38,704 bases of DNA, taken from the NCBI GenBank assembly GCA_963205295.1, contig CAUJIY010000172.1:1-38704 (forward strand), read 5' to 3'. Made by a program: the position numbers and the translations under genes. The stretch's first letter is position 1, and every line of letters starts with the position of its first letter. Below the pieces are notes generated by a model. It was not told where the DNA came from and ran no database searches. It saw only the letters and a program-made list of their open reading frames with translations. Source of the stretch: Pseudomonadota bacterium. GTDB lineage: Bacteria > Pseudomonadota > Gammaproteobacteria > Steroidobacterales > GCA-2729495. Below are positions 32,001 to 38,704 of the stretch, in pieces.

Positions 32001-33383
32001 TCAGTCGACCGGGCCCATGAAGCGCGCCTCGTGTTCGGCATACACGGTGTTGCCGGTGGCGGACGCGACGCGGAAGATCACATCGCTGCGGCCGCGCGGG
32101 GCCGCCGTGCGCTCGACGCTGATGCGCGTGACGACGTCGAGCAGCGAGTTCGGCGCGAGTTCGATCGTCGCCGGCGCCGTGCGCACGCGCGCACCGGGCA
32201 GGCCCTCGACCGTGATCTGCACGGCACGCCGCTCGCCGTCCTTGTTGAGGATCTTCAGCTGGTACACGTTCTCGACCCGCCCGTCGGCGAGTTCACGGTA
32301 CAGCGCATTGCGATCGCGCAGGACGTCGAGCCGCACCGGCGCGCGCCAGGCGAGCGAGGCGAGGAAGGTGCCGGCCAGCACCACGAGCAGCGTGCCGTAC
32401 ACTACGACGCGGGGGCGCACGAGGTGCTGCGCCTTGCCCTGCACGGCGTTCTGCGTCGTATAGCGGATCAGGCCGCGCGGGTAGCCGACGCGGTCCATCA
32501 CGCTGTCGCAGGCGTCGATGCAGGCCGCACAGGTGATGCACTCGTACTGCAGGCCCTTCCTGATGTCGATGCCGGTCGGGCAGGCCTGCACGCACAGGCG
32601 GCAGTCGATGCAGTCGCCGAGCCCGTGCTGGCCGGCCGGGGTGCCGCGGGCGCGCCCGCCGCGCGGTTCGCCGCGCGCCGGGTCGTAGGAGACGATGAGG
32701 GTGTCGCGGTCGAACATCACGCCCTGGAAGCGCGCGTACGGGCACATGTAGATGCAGACCTGCTCGCGCAGGATGCCGGCGTTGCCCCAGGTAGCGAAGC
32801 CGTAGAAGCCGATCCAGAACGTCTCCCAGCCGCCGAGGTTGAACGTGAGCAGGGCGCTGCCGAGCTCGCGGATCGGCGTGAAATAGCCGACGAAGGTGAA
32901 GCCCGTCCAGCCCGCGAACAGGATCCAGAGCAGGTGCTTGCTGCCGCGGCGCAGGAGTTTCGCGGCGCTCCACGGCGCCTTGTCGAGCTTGATGCGCTGG
33001 CTGAAATTGCCCTCGGTGAGCCGCTCCAGCCACACGAACGCCTGCGTCCACACCGTCTGCGGGCAGGCGTAGCCGCACCACACGCGCCCGGCGATGGCCG
33101 TGGCGAAGAACAGCAGCAGCGCCGCCATGATCAGCAGCCAGGCGAGGAACACGAAGTCCTGCGGCCAGAGCGTCAGACCGAAGATGAAGAACTTGCGCCC
33201 CGGCAGGTCGAACAGCACCGCCTGGCGGCCTTCCCAGGGCACCCAGGCGAGCAGGTAGTAGATGCCGAGCAGCCCGATGACCGCGGCGTTACGCAGGTTC
33301 TCGAAGAGCCCCTCGACCTCGCGCGCATGGATCTTGGCGCGCTTGGCGTACAGCGCCTCGGTTTTGCTTTCGATGTCGTTCAC
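32001..33383 (-). CDS. ccoG: Ferredoxin-type protein CcoG (FixG/RdxA)
   Basis: A 460-residue inner-membrane protein with five or so helices, the RVWCGYACPQTVW motif, CIYMCPYARFQGVMFD, and two [4Fe-4S] motifs in DCIDCRLCVQACPTGIDI and YECITCAACIDACD. A C-terminal immunoglobulin-like periplasmic domain follows. CcoG reduces Cu(II) to Cu(I) for insertion into cbb3 oxidase. The GTG start at 33383 overlaps the stop of the preceding small membrane gene as GTGA. It depends on Fe-S clusters, which relates it functionally, though not by linkage, to the iscA/erpA block. Confidence 0.95.
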   Translation of the reverse strand: MNDIESKTEALYAKRAKIHAREVEGLFENLRNAAVIGLLGIYYLLAWVPWEGRQAVLFDLPGRKFFIFGLTLWPQDFVFLAWLLIMAALLLFFATAIAGRVWCGYACPQTVWTQAFVWLERLTEGNFSQRIKLDKAPWSAAKLLRRGSKHLLWILFAGWTGFTFVGYFTPIRELGSALLTFNLGGWETFWIGFYGFATWGNAGILREQVCIYMCPYARFQGVMFDRDTLIVSYDPARGEPRGGRARGTPAGQHGLGDCIDCRLCVQACPTGIDIRKGLQYECITCAACIDACDSVMDRVGYPRGLIRYTTQNAVQGKAQHLVRPRVVVYGTLLVVLAGTFLASLAWRAPVRLDVLRDRNALYRELADGRVENVYQLKILNKDGERRAVQITVEGLPGARVRTAPATIELAPNSLLDVVTRISVERTAAPRGRSDVIFRVASATGNTVYAEHEARFMGPVD

Positions 33384-33715
33384 CGCCGGTCATCCCCGTC
33401 GCCTGGCGGCAGATGCGAAGTGCGGATGAGATAGACGGACACCGCACTGGAGATCGCGGCGACGGCCCAGAAGAAGAAAAACGTCAGGCCGTAGTCGGTC
33501 ATGCGGGTGGATTCGACGTCCGGGACCGAGGCGTCGTGCAACAGGCTGGGATCGACGAAGGCGAAGAACAGCATGGTGGCGAACGCCGCGGCGAGGAACG
33601 ACGGCCAGGCCACCGCGGCGATCACCTGCGCGCGCGAACTCCACGCGGGCGGCAGCGGGCCCTCGGGCTCCTCGTCGGGATCATCCGTCGGGTGCGGTGG
33701 CAGCTCCCCGTTCAC
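33380..33715 (-). CDS. Small membrane protein inside the cco cluster
   Basis: A 111-residue protein with an acidic/proline-rich N-terminus (PHPTDDPDEEPEGPLPPAW) and two membrane helices (about 29-53 and 74-96). I do not recognise a named family. It lies between ccoP and ccoG, 6 bp after ccoP and overlapping ccoG by 4 bp, so it is translated as part of the oxidase operon. A role in oxidase assembly or as an accessory subunit is an inference from position only. Confidence 0.8.
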   Translation of the reverse strand: MNGELPPHPTDDPDEEPEGPLPPAWSSRAQVIAAVAWPSFLAAAFATMLFFAFVDPSLLHDASVPDVESTRMTDYGLTFFFFWAVAAISSAVSVYLIRTSHLPPGDGDDRR

Positions 33716-33721
33716 GTGCCG

Positions 33722-34657
33722 CTAGCTCCCGCCTTCCGCGGCCAGACTCAGCACATAGGCGGCCAGCACGTGGATGCGGTCCGGTGTCAGCAGTTCCTCG
33801 TGCGCCGGCATGTGGTTGGCGCGGCCGTCGAGGATCACGCTGCGGATGTCGGCATCCGTGCGCCCGTGCAGCCAGTCGTTGTCGGTGAGGTTCGGGGCGC
33901 CGAGCGCCTGGTTGCCGTGTGCATCCATGCCGTGGCAGGCGATGCAGAACGTCTGGAACTTCTGCTGCCCGGCCGTCTCCGGCGCGGTGAGCGTCTGGGC
34001 AGTGCTGGCCGTCCCTGCCGGAGCCGCGGCCTGCAGCCGGGGCAGCGCGCGCAGGTAAGCGATGACCTCGTCGATGCCGCCCTCGCCGAGTGCGGCGCCG
34101 AGCGCCGGCATCACGCCGTTGCGCCCATAGGTGATGGTCTGGACGATGGTTTCGGGCGAGCCGCCATACAGCCACGCCCCGTCGGTGAGGTTCGGGTAGC
34201 CGCGGGCGCCACCGCCATCGGAGCCGTGGCAGCCGGCGCAGTTGTTGAGGAACAGATTGCGCCCGACGCGCAGCGCGTCGGGATCGGTGGCGAGTTCCGC
34301 CACGGGCCGCGCGGCGAAGGCGGCAAAGACGTCGCCGTAGCGCTCTTCGGCGGCGGCGCGCTCGGCCTCGTACTGGCTCACCTGGTTCCAGCCCATGACG
34401 CCGGCGAAATTGCCGAGCCCGGGATAGATCACCAGGTAGACGATCATGAAGATGCCGGTGATCCAGAACAGCGTGAGCCACCAGCGCGGCAGGGGGTTGT
34501 TGAATTCCTCGAGGTCGCCGTCCCAGCTGTGCCCGGTGGTGTCCTCCACCGGACCCGGCTGCTTGCGCTTCGTGGTCATCGCCTGCAGCAGCCACAGGCA
34601 GCCGCCGAGCGTGCCGAGCGTCAGCAACCAGATGTAGGCGTTCCAGAATCCGCTCAT
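33722..34657 (-). CDS. ccoP: cbb3 cytochrome oxidase dihaem subunit CcoP
   Basis: A 311-residue subunit with two N-terminal membrane helices (about 6-27 and 59-79) and the conserved HSWDGDLEEFNNPLPRWW between them. Two periplasmic cytochrome c domains carry CAGCH (140-144) and CIACH (238-242). Electrons pass from CcoP through CcoO to the catalytic subunit CcoN. The length is typical. Methionine axial ligands are plausible in GVMPALG and NHMPAHEE. It starts 22 bp after ccoQ. Confidence 0.97.
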   Translation of the reverse strand: MSGFWNAYIWLLTLGTLGGCLWLLQAMTTKRKQPGPVEDTTGHSWDGDLEEFNNPLPRWWLTLFWITGIFMIVYLVIYPGLGNFAGVMGWNQVSQYEAERAAAEERYGDVFAAFAARPVAELATDPDALRVGRNLFLNNCAGCHGSDGGGARGYPNLTDGAWLYGGSPETIVQTITYGRNGVMPALGAALGEGGIDEVIAYLRALPRLQAAAPAGTASTAQTLTAPETAGQQKFQTFCIACHGMDAHGNQALGAPNLTDNDWLHGRTDADIRSVILDGRANHMPAHEELLTPDRIHVLAAYVLSLAAEGGS

Positions 34658-34679
34658 CGCGCTCTCACTCCCTGTGCTG

Positions 34680-34850
34680 TCAGGATCCCGGACGCGGGCC
34701 GGGTGGTGGCCGGTCGTCGGGTTCCAGCGGACGGCGCGCCGCCTCGTCGAACATCGCGCGGCGCTTGCCGCTGTAGGCCCAGGCGCAGATGCCGAGGAAC
34801 AGCACCAGCAGCAGCGCCGTGAACAGGCCGCGCAGCACGCCCGGATCCAC
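34680..34850 (-). CDS. ccoQ: cbb3 oxidase small subunit CcoQ
   Basis: A 56-residue single-span protein (GLFTALLLVLFLGICAWAYSGKRRAMFDEAARRPL). The AWAYS..RR..FDEAA.LP-like motif is the CcoQ/FixQ signature. It stabilises the CcoP-CcoNO interaction. The GTG start at 34850 shares one base with the TAG of ccoO (TAGTG), so translation is coupled. The tail is proline-rich, ending in PPPGPRPGS. Confidence 0.92.
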   Translation of the reverse strand: MDPGVLRGLFTALLLVLFLGICAWAYSGKRRAMFDEAARRPLEPDDRPPPGPRPGS

Positions 34851-35455
34851 TAGCGGCCCCTGACGGCCGTGCCGAGGCCCTGCAGGTACGCGACCAGCAC
34901 GTCCATCTCGGTCTTGCCCTCGACCCGCGCACTCGCACCGGCAATGTCCTCGTCCGTGTACGGCACGCCGATCGCGCGTAGCCGCTGCATCTTCAGCGGT
35001 GTCAGGCTGGCGTCGACCTGCGCTGCGGTGAGCCAGGGGAAGCCCGGCATGTTGGACTCCGGCACCAGGTCGCGCGGGTTGACGAGATGTGCGCGGTGCC
35101 ACTCGTCGGAATAGCGCTTGCCGACGCGGGCGAGGTCCGGTCCGGTGCGCTTGGAGCCGAACTGGAACGGCCGGTCGTACACCGCTTCGCCGGCGAGCGA
35201 GTAATGGCCGTAGCGCTCGGTCTCGGCCCGGAAGGGACGGATCATCTGCGAGTGGCAGACGTAGCAGCCCTCGCGCACGTAGATGTCGCGGCCCTCGAGC
35301 TGCTCGGCGGTGTAGGGCAGCACCCCGGGGGTCGGTTCGACCGACTCGCGCGACATCATCAGCGGGACGATCTCGGCGAGACCGCCGATGCTGATGGCCA
35401 CGGCGGTGAGCACGCCCAGCAGGCCCGCGGATTTCTCGATGGTCTCGTGCTTCAT
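34850..35455 (-). CDS. ccoO: cbb3 cytochrome oxidase monohaem subunit CcoO
   Basis: A 201-residue subunit with one N-terminal helix and a periplasmic cytochrome c domain. The haem site CYVCH (64-68) is followed by [18 protein letters not shown], diagnostic of Cco[17 protein letters not shown] and [10 protein letters not shown], which holds the axial Met, are also conserved. It passes electrons from CcoP to CcoN. It starts 13 bp after ccoN. Confidence 0.97.
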   Translation of the reverse strand: MKHETIEKSAGLLGVLTAVAISIGGLAEIVPLMMSRESVEPTPGVLPYTAEQLEGRDIYVREGCYVCHSQMIRPFRAETERYGHYSLAGEAVYDRPFQFGSKRTGPDLARVGKRYSDEWHRAHLVNPRDLVPESNMPGFPWLTAAQVDASLTPLKMQRLRAIGVPYTDEDIAGASARVEGKTEMDVLVAYLQGLGTAVRGR

Positions 35456-35468
35456 GCGTACGCGCCCC

Positions 35469-36884
35469 TCAGGCCGGGTCGAGGACCGGCTGGGCGACGC
35501 GCTCGCTCGTCGCCACGGTCTTCCAGGTGTTCCAGGCCATGATCACCGCACCGGCGAGGAACATCAGCCCGCCGACCAGGCGCACCGCGTAGTACGGATA
35601 CGTGGCCTTGAGGCTCTCGATGAAGGTGTAGGTGAGCGTGCCGTCGTCGTTCACCGCGCGCCACATCAGGCCCTGCATCACGCCGGCGATCCACATGGAG
35701 GCGACGTACAGCACGATGCCGAGGGTGGCGAGCCAGAAGTGCAGCTCGATCGCCCGCTGGCTGTACATGCCGGGGCGGCCGTAGGCGCGCGGCAGCAGGC
35801 CGTAGATGCAGCCGAAGGTCACCATGGCCACCCAGCCGAGCGCCCCGGAGTGCACGTGGCCGATGGTCCAGTCGGTGTAGTGCGAGAGCGCGTTGACGGT
35901 CTTGATCGACATCATCGGTCCCTCGAAGGTCGACATGCCGTAGAAGGACAGCGAGACGATGAGGAACTTCAGCACGGGATCGGTGCGCAGTTTGTCCCAC
36001 GCGCCCGACATGGTCATGATGCCGTTGATCATGCCGCCCCAGGACGGAGCGAACAGCACCAGCGAGAACACCATGCCGATCGACTGCGCCCAGTCCGGCA
36101 GGCTGGTGTAGTGCAGGTGGTGCGGGCCGGCCCACATGTAGGTGGAGATCAGCGCCCAGAAGTGCACCACCGACAGCCGGTAGGAGTAGACCGGCCGCCC
36201 GGCCTGCTTCGGCACGAAGTAGTACATGATGCCGAGGAAGCCGGCCGTCAGGAAGAAGCCGACCGCGTTGTGCCCATACCACCACTGCACCATCGCATCG
36301 ACGATGCCGGCGTAGATCGGGTAGGAGAGCCCGAGCGTCACCGGGATGGCGAGCGAGTTGACGATGTGCAGGACCGCGATGGTGATGATGTAGGAGGCGA
36401 AGAACCAGTTGGCGACGTAGATGTGCTTGACCCGGCGCTTGGCCATCGTGCCGAAGAAGACCACACCGTAGGCGATCCACACGGCCGCGATGAGCACGTC
36501 GATCGGCCAGGCGAGCTCGGCGTATTCCTTGCCCTGCGTGTAGCCGAGCGGCAGCGTGATGGCGGCCAGCACGATCACCACGTTCCAGCCCCAGAAGGTG
36601 AACGAGGCGAGCGTCGGCGCGTACAGCGGCACGTGGCAGGTGCGCTGCACCACGTAGTACGAGGCGGCGAACAGCGCCGAGCCGCCGAAGGCGAAGATCA
36701 CCGCATTCGTGTGCAGGGGTCGCAACCGGCTGTAGGTCGTCCACGGCAGGTCGAAATTCAGCTCCGGAAACATGAGCTGCGCGGCGATGATGACGCCGAC
36801 CAGCATGCCGACGACGCCCCACACCACGGTCATGACGGCAAACTGCCGGACCACGACGTCGTTGTACGTGCGTGCTGTGTCCAT
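35469..36884 (-). CDS. ccoN: cbb3 cytochrome oxidase catalytic subunit CcoN
   Basis: A 471-residue, 12-helix haem-copper oxidase subunit I. Haem b ligand H58 lies in [14 protein letters not shown]. The CuB site is marked by YGHNAVGF and [20 protein letters not shown], the latter region following the conserved Tyr of [10 protein letters not shown] that is cross-linked in this family. [10 protein letters not shown] supplies the remaining haem ligands. It reduces O2 at high affinity and pumps protons. The ATG at 36884 has GGAG upstream. It is the first gene of the cco operon. Confidence 0.98.
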   Translation of the reverse strand: MDTARTYNDVVVRQFAVMTVVWGVVGMLVGVIIAAQLMFPELNFDLPWTTYSRLRPLHTNAVIFAFGGSALFAASYYVVQRTCHVPLYAPTLASFTFWGWNVVIVLAAITLPLGYTQGKEYAELAWPIDVLIAAVWIAYGVVFFGTMAKRRVKHIYVANWFFASYIITIAVLHIVNSLAIPVTLGLSYPIYAGIVDAMVQWWYGHNAVGFFLTAGFLGIMYYFVPKQAGRPVYSYRLSVVHFWALISTYMWAGPHHLHYTSLPDWAQSIGMVFSLVLFAPSWGGMINGIMTMSGAWDKLRTDPVLKFLIVSLSFYGMSTFEGPMMSIKTVNALSHYTDWTIGHVHSGALGWVAMVTFGCIYGLLPRAYGRPGMYSQRAIELHFWLATLGIVLYVASMWIAGVMQGLMWRAVNDDGTLTYTFIESLKATYPYYAVRLVGGLMFLAGAVIMAWNTWKTVATSERVAQPVLDPA

Positions 36885-37213
36885 CCGGGACTCCGCAGGG
36901 GAAGGTTTCAGAAAAAGCCACGCCGGCTAAGCGACCACGCCCCGAACGGGCGCGCGGCGCTTGCCGGCCGAGACCTATTCTAACCCGGGCGACGGGCGGA
37001 AGGCAGGCGGCGGGGGTGTGGGTGCGGCTGCGGGGCGCTGCCACAGGGTGGAGAGCCGCGACAGCCGGACCTGTCGAAGCCGCACCAGCCGCGACGACCA
37101 ATCTGCCGCCCTCACGCGCCGACCAGCTCGCACGACAGCCAGCCGTCCTCCGCGGTTGCAGATCCGGATGGTCCATGGAACCATGGGTGCGCCCCTTGCC
37201 GAGGTCGCCGATC
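36885..37213. other. Divergent intergenic region between ccoN and the hydrolase gene
   Basis: I see no gene in this 329-bp stretch; the open frames are extensions of shadows. A minus-strand TAGAAT at 36977-36982 (five of six -10 matches), with a weak TGCCTT -35 at 37000-37005, is a possible ccoN promoter. No TTGAT-N4-ATCAA FNR/Anr box, the usual oxygen control of cco operons, is visible. GAGG at 37201-37204 serves the hydrolase gene. Confidence 0.4.
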
Positions 37214-37885
37214 ATGCCGAAGAAGAAAAGGAAGGCCGCAGCCAGGCCAGCCGCCACGGACACCTCCGCCGGGCAGAACTACGCCGGCATCTGGGACAAC
37301 CGCATCGGCTTCGGGCGCAAGCCCGCCGTGATTGCCATCGACCTGTTGCAGGGCTACACCCTGCCCGGCGCACCGCTGTTCGCCCCCGGCGTGGTCAAGT
37401 GCGTCAGGGAAGTGCCGGCGCTGCTGCGTGCGGCAAGACGCCGCAAGGTGCCGGTGATCCATACGCGCGTGCTGTACAACCCGGCGAACTTCGAGGACGG
37501 GGGCGTGTGGATCCGCAAGGCGCCCGTGCTCAAGGCGCTGGTGCCGGGCAGCCCGTACGCGGAATTCTGCCCCGAGGCCAGGCCCGGCAAGGGCGAGACC
37601 GTGATCGTCAAGAACTACGCGAGTGCCTTTTTCGGTACCTCGCTCGCCGCCACCCTGACGGCACAGGGGGTTGACACCGTGATCATCGCCGGCTGCACCA
37701 CCTCGGGCTGCATCCGGGCCTCGGCCGTGGACGCCGTGCAGCACGGCTTCCGGCCGATCGTGGTGCGCGAGTGCGTCGGCGACCGGCACGACGACCCGCA
37801 CAATGCCAACCTGTTCGACATCAACGCCAAGTACGGCGACGTGGTGAGCAAAGCCGAGGCGATCGCTTACCTCGAGTCGCTCTGA
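37214..37885 (+). CDS. Isochorismatase-like cysteine hydrolase
   Basis: A 223-residue cytoplasmic hydrolase. The catalytic triad of the family is visible: D43 (AVIAIDLLQGY), K133 (VIVKNYASAFFGT) and the nucleophile C166 (AGCTTSGCIRASAVDA). The sequence is closest in style to N-carbamoylsarcosine amidohydrolase-type amidases, which act on ureido or amide bonds. An unusual basic tail, MPKKKRKAAARP, precedes the domain. The next gene, a PuuE-like deacetylase, starts 42 bp later on the same strand, suggesting a joint role in purine or pyrimidine nitrogen release. ATG 37214 has GAGG nine bases upstream. Confidence 0.87.
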   Translation: MPKKKRKAAARPAATDTSAGQNYAGIWDNRIGFGRKPAVIAIDLLQGYTLPGAPLFAPGVVKCVREVPALLRAARRRKVPVIHTRVLYNPANFEDGGVWIRKAPVLKALVPGSPYAEFCPEARPGKGETVIVKNYASAFFGTSLAATLTAQGVDTVIIAGCTTSGCIRASAVDAVQHGFRPIVVRECVGDRHDDPHNANLFDINAKYGDVVSKAEAIAYLESL

Positions 37886-37927
37886 GCCGGCACCCGCACG
37901 GTCGCCAATTCCGGGGAGATGCGCAAC

Positions 37928-38704
37928 GTGGCCAGGAAGCCTGCACCGAAACGCACCGTGGCCGCGAAGCGTCGCAGCGGCCTGACGCAGAGCCCGCACT
38001 ACGACTACGTGCCGATCATCGACCGGCCGAAGTTCCGCCTGCCGAAGGGGGCGCGGGTGGCGGTGATTCCGTACATCAACATCGAGCACTTCCCGCACGA
38101 CATCCCGGGTACGGCGATCATCCCCGGCACGCAGCGCTTCAATCCGGATCCGCTCAACTACGGCTGGCGTGACTACGGCAACCGCGTCGGCTTGTGGCGC
38201 ATGATCGAACTCATGGACAAGCTCGGCATGCGCGGCACGGTGTGCCTCAATTCGGAGATCATCCGCGAGTATCCGCGCATCATCGAGGAGACGCTCCGGC
38301 GACGCTGGGCCTTCATAGGCCACGGCATCAACAACGCTCCAGCGAATTTTCTCTCCGGCATCGACGAGAAGAAGGAGCGCGAGATCATTGGTGGCGTGCT
38401 CGGGGTCATGGAAAAGGCGCTCGGTCGCAAGACCAGGGGGTGGCTGTCGCCGTTCCTGACGCACACCAACAACACGCCGGACATCCTGGCCGAACTCGGG
38501 GTCGAGTACCTGTGCGACTACACGGCCGACGACCACCCATTTCCGTTCAACGTCCGGAAGGGCAGCCTCATTTCGGTGCCGTATACCGTCGAGGTCAACG
38601 ACATTCCGGCGTTCCAGAACGTCGGCGTGAGTTCACGGGACTTTGGCGATATGATCGTCGACCAGTTCGACGTGCTTTACGATGAAGGTGCCGACAATGC
38701 CCGC
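37928..38704 (+). CDS. PuuE-like polysaccharide deacetylase family protein (3' truncated by window end)
   Basis: The first 259 residues of an open frame that runs off the window. It matches the NodB-fold deacetylase branch that includes PuuE-type allantoinases: WRDYGNRVGLWRMIELMDKLGMRGTVCLNSEII, then WAFIGHGINN, GWLSPFLTHTNNTPDILAELGVEYLCDYTADDHPFPF, and SVPYTVEVNDIPAF. The GTG at 37928 is chosen because GGGGAG (37913-37918) precedes it by 9 nt; ATG 37919 is too close to that site. The first 18 residues are a Lys/Arg-rich tail (ARKPAPKRTVAAKRRSG) like that of the preceding gene. Whether it acts on allantoin, a related ureide or an acetylated sugar cannot be decided. Confidence 0.85.
   Translation, partial: MARKPAPKRTVAAKRRSGLTQSPHYDYVPIIDRPKFRLPKGARVAVIPYINIEHFPHDIPGTAIIPGTQRFNPDPLNYGWRDYGNRVGLWRMIELMDKLGMRGTVCLNSEIIREYPRIIEETLRRRWAFIGHGINNAPANFLSGIDEKKEREIIGGVLGVMEKALGRKTRGWLSPFLTHTNNTPDILAELGVEYLCDYTADDHPFPFNVRKGSLISVPYTVEVNDIPAFQNVGVSSRDFGDMIVDQFDVLYDEGADNAR

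Noticed and set aside
29065-33434. Very long plus-strand frames opposite the ccoI-ccoG genes
   Set aside because: The minus-strand products are unmistakable cbb3 assembly proteins; the plus-strand translations are compositional shadows without motifs.
37217-37234. PKKKRK at the hydrolase N-terminus, identical to the core of a viral nuclear localisation signal
   Set aside because: Short basic strings are common in this composition and there is nothing else eukaryote-directed in the window.

Overview
This is a very GC-rich chromosomal segment from a proteobacterium. A gammaproteobacterium is most likely: it carries a YciH/SUI1 protein, an ErpA with the usual gamma/betaproteobacterial sequence, a divergent MepK/LdtD peptidoglycan pair as in enteric ycbK-ycbB, a Spinster-type MFS carrier and a classic ccoNOQP-GHIS cluster. 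The 80-bp repeats beginning CTGTAGGAGCG resemble the REP-like elements of Xanthomonadales, Pseudomonas and related lineages. I cannot name a genus. I see no rRNA, tRNA, CRISPR array, transposase or prophage.

Layout. Bases 1-118 are homopolymer-rich and look like a contig edge. Positions 119-4370 hold small unrelated genes: a flagellar-rod-like small protein, YciH, a YvlD-type membrane protein, a GST, a small zinc-ribbon membrane protein, a secreted unknown and two convergent GFA-family proteins. From 4483 to 7180 (minus strand) a Tat-exported flavin amine oxidase is coupled to a DUF1015 protein. Divergent from these, 7392-9715 encodes two coupled TolB-like beta-propeller paralogs, the first a lipoprotein. 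A PEP-CTERM-type secreted protein follows (10112-11152), then the divergent MepK and L,D-transpeptidase pair, a small lipoprotein and a DUF4397 lipoprotein. A tandem array of six REP-like units (15833-16342) separates the latter from the next, convergent block.

Positions 16354-18715 form an iron-sulfur trafficking block. It contains a glutaredoxin / degenerate A-type / rhodanese fusion, IscA, ErpA, and a MarR-type regulator with six C-terminal cysteines divergent from iscA. The short region between iscA and the regulator contains a perfect 15-bp palindrome and a second, degenerate copy over the regulator's start codon. I consider this the most interesting unit of the window.

Positions 18788-28854 encode redox and catabolic functions: a NahK-like kinase, a 1150-residue indolepyruvate ferredoxin oxidoreductase, a Spinster-type MFS transporter, a flavoprotein with a C-terminal pair of CXXCH haem motifs, and a divergent isoquinoline-1-oxidoreductase-like molybdenum hydroxylase. 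The last two share a 53-bp intergenic region occupied by a near-perfect 22-bp palindrome.

Positions 28865-36884 (minus strand) are a complete cbb3 cytochrome oxidase cluster, ccoN-ccoO-ccoQ-ccoP, an unnamed membrane gene, then ccoG-ccoH-ccoI-ccoS, almost all coupled by tiny gaps or overlaps. It covers structural subunits, copper delivery and assembly for microaerobic respiration. The window ends with an isochorismatase-like hydrolase and a partial PuuE-like polysaccharide deacetylase, both beginning with short Lys/Arg-rich tails.
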